DNA of 64,000 bases from Melioribacteraceae bacterium (GTDB lineage Bacteria > Bacteroidota > Ignavibacteria > Ignavibacteriales > Melioribacteraceae): NCBI GenBank assembly GCA_035362835.1, contig DAOSDY010000001.1, positions 310,001 through 374,000 of the forward strand, read 5' to 3'. Positions within the stretch are counted from its first letter, which is position 1; the number at the start of each line of letters is the position of its first letter. The notes below the pieces were generated by a model. It saw only the letters and a program-made list of their open reading frames with translations. It did not search any database and was not told the origin of the DNA. The position numbers were made by a program, and so were the translations under genes. Positions 17,811 to 25,233 of the stretch are shown here, piece by piece.

Positions 17811-19142
17811 TCAATGATTTTTTAATTCAATAATGTGAGATAATTTTTCCACAGTATCGTTATAGGCGGCCTTTTCCAGGATTTCCTGTTTCAGAAAAGA
17901 TTTAAGATGACCGATTTTAGAAATCGCTTTATCGATATGCGGATTACTCCCTTTAACATAAGCGCCGATATTTATAAGGTCTTCTGCCTCCCTGTAGTTG
18001 GCCAGAATCTCATTAAAGTTCATCACCCTCGAATAATGATCCTGGTCCACTATATCGGGCATAACTCTGCTTACACTCTGAAGGGTATCGATAGCGGGAT
18101 AGTGACCTTTATTTGCCAATTTTCTGGAGAGTACAATATGCCCGTCGAGTATTGATCTTACAGCATCTGCGATCGGTTCAATCATATCGTCGCCATCAAC
18201 AAGGACAGTATAAATTCCGGTAATTGAGCCTTTATCGGAATTGCCCGTTCTTTCAAGAAGTTTAGGAAGCAGCGCAAATACAGAGGGAGTATAGCCTTTC
18301 GAAGTGGGAGGTTCTCCAATTGTAAGACCGATTTCACGTTGAGCCATTGCGAATCGGGTAACAGAATCCATCATCAAAACTACATTCAAGCCGAGGTCCC
18401 TGTAGTATTCAGCTATGGTTGTTCCGACATAGGCAGCTTTCATTCTTAGAAGAGGAGATTTATCGCTTGTAGCAACGATAACAACCGAACGTTTCATACC
18501 CTCCTCGCCTAGGTCGCGTTCAATAAACTCTCTTACTTCTCTACCCCGTTCACCGATGAGAATAATAACATTGACATCCGAGCTTGAATTTCTTGCTATC
18601 ATACCAAGAGTAACGCTCTTGCCCACTCCGCTACCGGCGAAAATACCGATCCGCTGACCTCTTCCGATCGTGAGAAGTCCGTCGATCGCTCTAACACCTG
18701 TCTGGATCGGAGTAGTAATTCTTTTTCTTTCGAGCGGATTAGGCGGTTCCCTGTGTGCATCTCTAACTGATGAGTATCTGATTTCACCTTTGCCGTCGAT
18801 CGGATTTCCGAGTCCGTCTATAACACGGCCGAGAAGCTCTTTGCCCAATCCAACAACAAATTTTCTTCCGGAAGCTTTTATTTCACACGCCGGCGAAATG
18901 CTGTTTACCTCGCCGATAGCAATCGATAAAACTTTTCCATCCTTAAAACCAACCACTTCGGCTTTGCAGAGTTCTCTACCGTTCTGATCGATAACCGAAC
19001 AGATCTCCCCCATAACAGCATTAGGACCGGCAGAAACAATTACAAGTCCCACAACATCCAGAACCTTTCCGTTTACTTTTATAGGATCCGATGCGGTTAT
19101 TACAGCCTGGTATCGATCCAGTATTTCGTCTGCAATTGTCAT
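17811..19142 (-). CDS. fliI: FliI, flagellar export ATPase
   Basis: This 443-residue F1-beta-like ATPase has the Walker A motif AGSGVGKS (K175), a Walker B region with VVLMMDSVTRFAMAQREIGL, and the signature of type III secretion ATPases, including LLPKLLERTGN. It energises and orders substrate entry to the export gate, and is regulated by FliH, encoded just upstream. Length is standard. It follows fliH after a 3-base gap. Confidence 0.98.
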   Translation of the reverse strand: MTIADEILDRYQAVITASDPIKVNGKVLDVVGLVIVSAGPNAVMGEICSVIDQNGRELCKAEVVGFKDGKVLSIAIGEVNSISPACEIKASGRKFVVGLGKELLGRVIDGLGNPIDGKGEIRYSSVRDAHREPPNPLERKRITTPIQTGVRAIDGLLTIGRGQRIGIFAGSGVGKSVTLGMIARNSSSDVNVIILIGERGREVREFIERDLGEEGMKRSVVIVATSDKSPLLRMKAAYVGTTIAEYYRDLGLNVVLMMDSVTRFAMAQREIGLTIGEPPTSKGYTPSVFALLPKLLERTGNSDKGSITGIYTVLVDGDDMIEPIADAVRSILDGHIVLSRKLANKGHYPAIDTLQSVSRVMPDIVDQDHYSRVMNFNEILANYREAEDLINIGAYVKGSNPHIDKAISKIGHLKSFLKQEILEKAAYNDTVEKLSHIIELKNH

Positions 19143-19145
19143 TCT

Positions 19146-19760
19146 TTATCCGGTTTCAATGCTTTCATCAAGTTTTCTTCTTAATTCTTCAAGCTGGGTT
19201 GAAATTCTGGCATCAACATTACCGATTTCTGTTTCGATAAGGCAGCCGCCCGATTCAATTTTTTCATCCTCTTCAAATTTTATTTTATTAAAGGAGCTGC
19301 TGTTAATCAGATTCCTGCTGTAACTATTGAGTTGAGCAAGATCTGAAGGATTGAATTTTATTCTTACTTCATTTGCGCCTACAACTTTAGCAATAGCGTC
19401 TTTAACGACCTGATTGATTATGGTAACTTCCTTAATCTCTCTCTGGATTATTTTCCGTGCGAGTTCAACGGCTGTGCCGATAGCAAGCCGCTCATAAGTT
19501 TGTTCATATTCTTTGAGACGTTGATCGTATGCTTCGAAGAGATGATAAACCTCTTCGTATTTTTTATAGAGCTTATCGGAATAATCCTTATCCAGGTCCC
19601 GTCTTAGTTTCTGCTGTCCATCTGAAAATCCTTTGTTATAGGCCTCCTCAAGCTGCTTTTGCAGAGGTACGGAGTCTTCAAAATCAGTGCTGTTTTCGAA
19701 TATTGCGTTCGATTTCACATTCAGTTTTGGAGCAGAACTTAGCCGGAGAGTACTAGACAT
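19146..19760 (-). CDS. fliH: FliH, export ATPase regulator
   Basis: This 204-residue protein has an N-terminal region with a coiled coil (about residues 30-90, EEAYNKGFSDGQQKLRRDL). Its C-terminal FliH/V-ATPase E-like domain carries the LARKIIQREIKEV segment. FliH dimers bind FliI and tether it to FliN. Gene order fliG-fliH-fliI is universal, and the start overlaps the fliG stop by 8 bases. Confidence 0.93.
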   Translation of the reverse strand: MSSTLRLSSAPKLNVKSNAIFENSTDFEDSVPLQKQLEEAYNKGFSDGQQKLRRDLDKDYSDKLYKKYEEVYHLFEAYDQRLKEYEQTYERLAIGTAVELARKIIQREIKEVTIINQVVKDAIAKVVGANEVRIKFNPSDLAQLNSYSRNLINSSSFNKIKFEEDEKIESGGCLIETEIGNVDARISTQLEELRRKLDESIETG

Positions 19761-20790
19761 AAACTTCCTCCGGTCCGCCTCTCAGGTTCAATGAAATCTG
19801 GCCGGCTTCTTCAAGTGCTTTAATAATATCGATAATTCTGGCCTGAGCATCCTCAACTTCTTTCAATTTTACCATACCCATATACTGCAGTTCTTCTTTA
19901 AGAAGGTCGGCTGCACGTTCGGACATATTCTTAAATATTTTTTCTTTCAATCGCTCGTCAGCAATTTTAAGTGATAGGGCAAGATCTTTTCTGTCAACCT
20001 CCCTAAGAATTTTCTGAATATCTTTATCAGCAATATTTACGATCTCATCGAATATGAACATAAGTCTCTTCACCTGATAAGAAGTATCAGGATCCTTTTC
20101 CTCCAGTTTAATAAGAATATCTTTTGTTATTGTAACATTAAGTCTGTTCAGAATACCTGCAAGGCATTTAGGTCCGCCGAGTTTACCGACAGACTGGCTC
20201 ATAGAGAGGCCGGCAATATCATCAACAACGTGTTCAATCTGTTTGAGTGTTTGAGGAGCAATTTTCCCAAGGGTTGCGATTCTGTGAGCAACATCCAGTC
20301 TCAGATCCTCCGGCAATTCTTTAAGGGCGTTTGCAGTCTGATCCGGACTTAGCTGCGAAAGTATAAGAGCCATTGTCTGGGGATGTTCCTTATTCAAGAA
20401 ATTGATCAGCTGTGCCGGTTCGGCTTTTTTAAGAACGTCAAAACCCTTTAAAGTCGTGAGCCGTTTAACTTTATCTATTATTTCATGAGCTTTAGGAATA
20501 CCAAAGGATTTTTCGAGTAGGGATTGAGCAAAATCGAGGCCTCCTTCAAGAACATATTCCCTGGCCGTAACCATGTTATAGAATTCATCAATTACATTAT
20601 CCACCGTTTTAGAGGGAATGTTTTTAACCTTTGTAATTTCAGCGGACAAAGATTCGATATCAGTCGGATCCAGATACTTAAAGACAGCGGAGGCGGCTTC
20701 AATGTTGAGTGCAACCATCAGCATTGCGGCTTTCTGCATACCGGAGATATCTTTTAATCGTTCGTCTTTTACTACTGCATTAGATTTCAT
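19753..20790 (-). CDS. fliG: FliG, flagellar motor switch protein
   Basis: This protein has the N, middle and C domains of FliG. The middle domain has EHPQTMALILSQL (about residue 125), and the C domain has the MFIFDEIVNIADKDIQKIL motif and the charged torque helix with REVDRKDLALSLK. FliG sits on the FliF ring and transmits torque from the stator. I chose the ATG at 20790 (345 residues), giving an 11-base overlap with fliF. An in-frame ATG at 20808 would overlap more and lacks a ribosome-binding site. Confidence 0.95.
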   Translation of the reverse strand: MKSNAVVKDERLKDISGMQKAAMLMVALNIEAASAVFKYLDPTDIESLSAEITKVKNIPSKTVDNVIDEFYNMVTAREYVLEGGLDFAQSLLEKSFGIPKAHEIIDKVKRLTTLKGFDVLKKAEPAQLINFLNKEHPQTMALILSQLSPDQTANALKELPEDLRLDVAHRIATLGKIAPQTLKQIEHVVDDIAGLSMSQSVGKLGGPKCLAGILNRLNVTITKDILIKLEEKDPDTSYQVKRLMFIFDEIVNIADKDIQKILREVDRKDLALSLKIADERLKEKIFKNMSERAADLLKEELQYMGMVKLKEVEDAQARIIDIIKALEEAGQISLNLRGGPEEVYV

Positions 20791-22381
20791 CTTCGTGCAT
20801 CCAGGCATTTATTAGTTTAGCTGCGTCGAGAGGATTCTTGGCAACATAGTTAATTATTTTATCGTGCTGATTCTTCTTTAATAAAGCTTCGTCCGATATT
20901 TCATCTTCAATATCGCCGAGCGGAAGGATTTTTTTCTTAGGTAAATTAAGCTGTTGATTGAATACAGTTTCCTGCTTGGGAGTAAGAACCGGTGCCGGTG
21001 TTGCTACTGCAAGTTCGCCTGGATTGAATGTTCCGATAACAATTTTCTCGTTCTTCAATTTTTTCATAAGACTCTTCAGTACAAACAGAGAGGAGAGAAT
21101 AGCAAACAGAATCATCGCCAGTTTAATCCACTCATCCGTATTAGGCATTAATGAATGCGACTCATCAAGTACAATTTCGTCCACCTGTTTTTCTTCGAAC
21201 GGAATACTTACTAGCGAGAACTGATCGTTCCTGTTAACATTAATACCGACGGCATTTTTAATAATCTCTTCAAGTTTGTTAAGTTGATCCTGCGGGCGCG
21301 GTTCGTAGAGAGTTTCGGTCTTTCCATCCTTAGTAATTTTCTTGGGTATATCGTTTACAACCGCGGCAACGCTTAATCTCTGAATATTTCCTGATCCTTC
21401 AATCACTTTCTGAATAGTTTTACTGATTTCATAATTAGTAAGCGAGTTCTCGTTGGCATTTGCTGACGAATCGCTGGTTGTAACACCGGAATTATTCGAT
21501 TTAATAGTCTGTTCACTTATGGCTACCTGAGAATCGGGATCGTACTGTTCCATTGTTTTTTCGACCTGATCGAAATTAAGATCCGCATTAACCTGAACCA
21601 TTGCGTTTCCATATCCGAGCACATTATCGAGAATCGATTGAGCTTTCTTTGCCAGATGATTTTCGACCGACTGTTTAATTTCATACTGTTTGGAAGAGGC
21701 ATACGCGAGCGGCCCGTCCTCACTTTCGTTGGAGAGAATCCTGCCCTGTGTATCGATAATTGAAATTTTGCTTGCAGGTAACCCTTCCACGCTTCCGCAT
21801 ACAAGATTTACAATAGAAGTTATATTTTCCTTAGAAATGGCGGCATTATTTTTAAGTTTCAGTACGATGGAAGCCGATGGAAATTTTTCTTCTTCCTTAA
21901 AGATTGTTTTTTGAGGAATAACAATATGAACTCTAACGCCAGAGACTCCATCAAGCTGCGCAATGGTACGTGCGAGCTCCCCTTCCATAGCGCGTTTATA
22001 ATTAATCTTCTGCATAAACTCCGACATACCCATAGTCGACTTGTCAAAAATTTCATACCCAATAACACCGGAGCTTGGAATTCCCCTGCCGGCAAGCGCC
22101 AGTCGCGCTTCGTAAACTTTTTCTTTAGGTACTTTGATAGTCTGGCCATTATCGTCGATCTTATAAAGGATTTTCTGACCTCCCAGATAGTCGACTACTT
22201 TTGAAGCATCCTCTGCGGATAATCCGGAATATAAAGTTGAATAACTCGGTTCATTCATAAAAAAGAGGAGAATTATAAGCAATGCAATTGTAAGCAGGAC
22301 ACTGCCAACCATCATGAACTTTTGTTTTGGATTCAACTTATTGAAGATTCCGAACAGAACTTGAATTGGATTATTATTCAT
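20780..22381 (-). CDS. fliF: FliF, MS-ring protein
   Basis: This 533-residue protein has two membrane helices (about residues 24-43 and 430-450) that bracket the periplasmic ring-building motifs. The N-terminal part contains EPSYSTLYSGLSAEDASKVV and an LDGVSGVRVHIVIPQ segment near residue 140. The cytoplasmic tail ends with the FliG-binding region (about 505-533, KIINYVAKNPLDAAKLINAW). FliF is the first-built base of the flagellum. The gene follows fliE after 2 bases. Confidence 0.97.
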   Translation of the reverse strand: MNNNPIQVLFGIFNKLNPKQKFMMVGSVLLTIALLIILLFFMNEPSYSTLYSGLSAEDASKVVDYLGGQKILYKIDDNGQTIKVPKEKVYEARLALAGRGIPSSGVIGYEIFDKSTMGMSEFMQKINYKRAMEGELARTIAQLDGVSGVRVHIVIPQKTIFKEEEKFPSASIVLKLKNNAAISKENITSIVNLVCGSVEGLPASKISIIDTQGRILSNESEDGPLAYASSKQYEIKQSVENHLAKKAQSILDNVLGYGNAMVQVNADLNFDQVEKTMEQYDPDSQVAISEQTIKSNNSGVTTSDSSANANENSLTNYEISKTIQKVIEGSGNIQRLSVAAVVNDIPKKITKDGKTETLYEPRPQDQLNKLEEIIKNAVGINVNRNDQFSLVSIPFEEKQVDEIVLDESHSLMPNTDEWIKLAMILFAILSSLFVLKSLMKKLKNEKIVIGTFNPGELAVATPAPVLTPKQETVFNQQLNLPKKKILPLGDIEDEISDEALLKKNQHDKIINYVAKNPLDAAKLINAWMHEDEI

Positions 22382-22383
22382 AA

Positions 22384-22671
22384 TTATAAAGGCATCCTTG
22401 TTAATTCTTTATACATATCGATTGTTTTATTTCTTATTTCCAGAAGCAGTTCGAGACTGGTTTTGGCTTTTTCGCCGGCGATCATAACTTCGTGGAGTTC
22501 GACACCGCTGCCGGAGACAAAATCTTTTACCGACTGCTCGGAAGCTTTCTGAGCACTATTAACGCCACCCACCAGGTCGTTAAGAGTTTCAGCGAAACCA
22601 GAGACAGCGTTATTTTTCTTTAGCTGGCTTAACGGATCCGGGTTAAACTTGCCGAGTAATTCAATTTTCAT
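22384..22671 (-). CDS. fliE: FliE, MS-ring/rod junction protein
   Basis: This 95-residue protein has the FliE C-terminal core: a helix with VNSAQKASEQSVKDFVSG, the EVMIAGEKAKTSLELLLEIR segment, and the terminal DMYKELTRMPL, which is highly characteristic. FliE joins the MS ring to the rod and is the first exported substrate. An AGAGGAT ribosome-binding site overlaps the stop codon of the preceding small gene, which implies translational coupling. Confidence 0.96.
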   Translation of the reverse strand: MKIELLGKFNPDPLSQLKKNNAVSGFAETLNDLVGGVNSAQKASEQSVKDFVSGSGVELHEVMIAGEKAKTSLELLLEIRNKTIDMYKELTRMPL

Positions 22672-22672
22672 T

Positions 22673-22906
22673 TTATCCTCTTCTGTCTATTAATGAACCA
22701 ACCGTAATACCTGCGGCTTTACCTTTCGGATTATAAAATTCATAGTTAATTATTTCGCTCTTCTTTTCAGGATACAATTTCGCAAAGAAGTTCTTTTCGG
22801 AATCGGTTATCGGAGCATTTTGAGGTTTCTCTATGTTTGTCCTGGATTGAGTTCTATCAATGTAAGATGCGTTGTAGTTACCGAAGGAATTGGTATTAAT
22901 TTTCAT
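22673..22906 (-). CDS. Small uncharacterised protein between flgC and fliE
   Basis: This 77-residue protein is hydrophilic, without a signal peptide or membrane helix, and I do not recognise a family. Its N-terminus is Asn/Ser/Thr-rich, like the disordered ends of exported flagellar substrates. The C-terminus is compact, with GKAAGITVGSLIDRRG. The reading frame is real by context: a TGGAGAT ribosome-binding site overlaps the flgC end, the start is 1 base after the flgC stop, and the stop is coupled to fliE. In other bacteria flgC is normally followed directly by fliE, so this is an extra part of the proximal rod gene set. Confidence 0.7.
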   Translation of the reverse strand: MKINTNSFGNYNASYIDRTQSRTNIEKPQNAPITDSEKNFFAKLYPEKKSEIINYEFYNPKGKAAGITVGSLIDRRG

Positions 22907-22907
22907 T

Positions 22908-23408
22908 CTATATCTCCAGTGAATCTTTGATCATTTGTTTGGATGAATTAAGTGCAGTAAGATTTGCTTCGTAGCTTCTGGTGGCGGCTATCATTTCAAC
23001 CATCTCGTTCAACACATTAACATTCGACATCTGGACGTAACCTTTTTCATCGGCATCGGGATGCTCGGGCATGAAGATCACTTCGCCCGGTTTTGAATCA
23101 ACAGTTTCATTTAATTCCAGACCGCCCGATACAGAAGGCAAAGAAACTGATTTTGGATCATTTGCGCTCATGTGGCTCGAGTTTTTTGTATTGAGTTTAA
23201 GGAGTTGACCTTCCATAGAAAGATTAGTAGCAAAGCTGTTCTGGTTCTCTTTAACATTAAGAACTTTTCTCTGATATGCCTGGCCGTCGGCGGTTCTGAC
23301 TGAATCCGCATTGGCAATGTTCTGCGAAATAAGATCCATTTTTTTACGCTGGATACTCATTCCGCGGGCGCTAATTCCAAGTCCGAATAGACTTCCGAAT
23401 TCTTTCAA
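22908..23408 (-). CDS. flgC: FlgC, proximal rod protein
   Basis: This 166-residue rod protein carries the N-terminal rod motif (ISARGMSIQRKKMDLISQNI with an ANADSVRT segment). It also has the C-terminal FlgC signature YVQMSNVNVLNEMVEMIAAT followed by RSYEANLTALNSSKQM. It forms part of the proximal rod with FlgB and is exported through the flagellar system. It overlaps flgB by 4 bases. Confidence 0.97.
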   Translation of the reverse strand: MKEFGSLFGLGISARGMSIQRKKMDLISQNIANADSVRTADGQAYQRKVLNVKENQNSFATNLSMEGQLLKLNTKNSSHMSANDPKSVSLPSVSGGLELNETVDSKPGEVIFMPEHPDADEKGYVQMSNVNVLNEMVEMIAATRSYEANLTALNSSKQMIKDSLEI

Positions 23409-23797
23409 AATCTACCTCCTCCTTTAATTACGTTTTGAATCCCCCTGTAATAATCGCCCACTTTCTTAGAAGCGAACCTGAATCGGAGTGTATTCTCGGC
23501 CAGTTCCGACATTTCCCGATCAATGTTTACATTATTGATACCGGTCGACATTTCCCCGTCTTCATCCATAACTACATTGAAATTGGACTGGTTTTCCACC
23601 GGGCTATTGAGAGCTGAAAAATGTTTTGTACTGGAAGTCCTTAGGCCGGAATTTACTTTTTCATCGAGAAGATTTTTGAATTCAACATCCTCGCGCTGGT
23701 AACCTTCAGTTCCTACATTTGCGATATTCTTAGAAATTACTTTATTCTTTACCGCGCAATAGTCTAAAAGGTTTTGAAGTAATTTTACAGATGACAT
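23405..23797 (-). CDS. flgB: FlgB, proximal rod protein
   Basis: This 130-residue protein matches FlgB, with an N-terminal VKNKVISKNIANVGTEGYQR motif, an acidic middle (FNVVMDEDGEMSTGINNVNI) and the terminal ENTLRFRFASKKVGDYYRGI helix. The start is placed at the ATG at 23797 because AAGAGGA lies just before it. A longer in-frame reading to 23845 adds residues unlike any rod protein. It is the first gene of the flagellar structural operon and has a candidate sigma-54 promoter upstream. Confidence 0.94.
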   Translation of the reverse strand: MSSVKLLQNLLDYCAVKNKVISKNIANVGTEGYQREDVEFKNLLDEKVNSGLRTSSTKHFSALNSPVENQSNFNVVMDEDGEMSTGINNVNIDREMSELAENTLRFRFASKKVGDYYRGIQNVIKGGGRF

Positions 23798-23826
23798 AAT
23801 CCTCTTGGATTTTTTTATTATAACTA

Positions 23827-23842
23827 CCCAAAAGGAATGCCA
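23827..23842 (-). promoter_or_regulatory. Candidate sigma-54 promoter before flgB
   Basis: On the minus strand the sequence TGGCAT-N5-TTGGG resembles the sigma-54 consensus TGGCAC-N5-TTGC, with the -24 GG intact but the -12 GC changed to GG. Start of transcription would fall about 20 bases before the flgB ATG. An NtrC-family activator is encoded at 34636-36027, which makes a sigma-54 flagellar class plausible. The mismatch at -12 keeps confidence low. Confidence 0.35.
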
Positions 23843-23919
23843 CAATTAAGGGGTGAATTTAGTTGAAATGCGGGTGTTTTAGAGGCCGGGATTGGCTAAT
23901 AATAAACACTTGTAAGTTA

Positions 23920-24165
23920 TTACTCAGAGTAATCCAGGATAATGCTCTTGGTTTGACCGCAGGAACAGACAAATTTAATCTCTTTTACGTTATCGGCAGC
24001 GTCTTTCTTAAGATAGATTTTAACCCCATCATGTTCATCCTCTTCCAGTGAAATCCTGGTATGCCCTTTAAGGTCCAGGTCTTTTGCTTTAATCAGATTG
24101 CCGCTCTGGATTGAGTTTTTTGTATATATATCTTTTAACAAAACATCTTCGAAATGATTAGCCAT
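23920..24165 (-). CDS. Small uncharacterised protein with C-terminal CSCG motif, after cheB
   Basis: This 81-residue acidic protein has no membrane helix. Its C-terminal half reads as a beta-rich domain ending FVCSCGQTKSIILDYSE, with two Cys residues in a C-x-C-G pattern that is too small for a full zinc site on its own. No family is recognised. An AAGGTGG ribosome-binding site lies within the end of cheB, and the start codon directly follows the cheB stop, so it is the last gene of the che operon. A role in chemotaxis or flagellar control is suggested by context only. Confidence 0.65.
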   Translation of the reverse strand: MANHFEDVLLKDIYTKNSIQSGNLIKAKDLDLKGHTRISLEEDEHDGVKIYLKKDAADNVKEIKFVCSCGQTKSIILDYSE

Positions 24166-25233
24166 TTAAACCACCTTATTAATAATTTCTGGAATTTTTT
24201 CTAATGGTAGAATATTATCAGCAAAACCGGCATCTACAATCGCTTTGGGCATGCCATAGACAATGCAGGTCGGTTCATCCTGAGCAATTGCATAACCGCC
24301 CAGACTTTTCAAATTTTTTATGGCTTCAAATCCGTCCTTCCCCATCCCTGTCATTATAACACCGAGAGTATGTTTGCCGTACAAACCGACAACCGAATTG
24401 ATCATTACATCGACCGAAGGCCGGTGAAGAGTTGTAGAGGGTTCAGATGAAATTACAATCTGATTGGAAGCCATTCCATTTTTTCTTATAGTCATATGGA
24501 AACCGCCGGGTGCAATATAGACTGTTCCGTTCTGAACGGGCTCTCCATTCTCAGCTTCCTTTACATTCAGCTTGGATAATAGATTTAACCTGTCCGCAAG
24601 AGATTTTGTGAACTTCGGCGGCATATGTTGAACAATGAAAATCGGGACATTTATCCTTTCGGAAAGAACGGGAATAATTTTCTGAAGAGATAACGGACCT
24701 CCGGTAGATATACCGATAGCTACTGCTTTAAATCCGATTTGCGGAATCTGACTTTGAGGTTTTCTTACAACCTCCTGCTGCCCTGATTTACTTATAGATC
24801 TGAGCCGGTTTAATCTCTCTTTAATGACTTTCTGTTTAACGATCTCTTTTACTTTGGAGATCAGATCTTCCTTGATCTTCGTAATATTTACATTGACGTA
24901 GGAAAGTTCTTTGGGAATAAAATCGACGGCACCGAGTTCAAGCGCTTTTAAAGTTGAATCGGCTCCCTCTGTTGTTAAAGAACTTACCATAATTACAGAA
25001 GTGGGACACTCGTTCATTATCTTTTTAAGAGCCGTAAGACCATCCATTACGGGCATTTCAATATCGAGTGTTGCCACATCCGGTCTCAGGTTTTTGACCA
25101 GTTCTAATCCTTCCTGACCGTTACGTGCGGTACCAATTACTTTTATATCAGGATCGCTTTCCAGCATAATAGAGAGGGACTTGCGCATAAATGCAGAATC
25201 GTCCACAATCACAACAGAAATTTTACGATTCAA
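24166..25233 (-). CDS. cheB: CheB, chemoreceptor methylesterase/deamidase
   Basis: This 355-residue protein has an N-terminal receiver domain (D57 phosphoacceptor, DDS near residue 11). Its C-terminal methylesterase domain has the catalytic triad region GISTGGP (Ser), VQHMPPKF (His) and TGMGKDG (Asp). CheB removes methyl groups from chemoreceptors when phosphorylated by CheA. The gene overlaps cheA by 11 bases. Its counterpart CheR is encoded in the same operon. No CheD is seen. Confidence 0.97.
   Translation of the reverse strand: MNRKISVVIVDDSAFMRKSLSIMLESDPDIKVIGTARNGQEGLELVKNLRPDVATLDIEMPVMDGLTALKKIMNECPTSVIMVSSLTTEGADSTLKALELGAVDFIPKELSYVNVNITKIKEDLISKVKEIVKQKVIKERLNRLRSISKSGQQEVVRKPQSQIPQIGFKAVAIGISTGGPLSLQKIIPVLSERINVPIFIVQHMPPKFTKSLADRLNLLSKLNVKEAENGEPVQNGTVYIAPGGFHMTIRKNGMASNQIVISSEPSTTLHRPSVDVMINSVVGLYGKHTLGVIMTGMGKDGFEAIKNLKSLGGYAIAQDEPTCIVYGMPKAIVDAGFADNILPLEKIPEIINKVV

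Noticed and set aside
21523..22149. Two minus-strand ORFs in another frame within fliF
   Set aside because: They lie within confidently assigned fliF and have composition typical of shadow frames.
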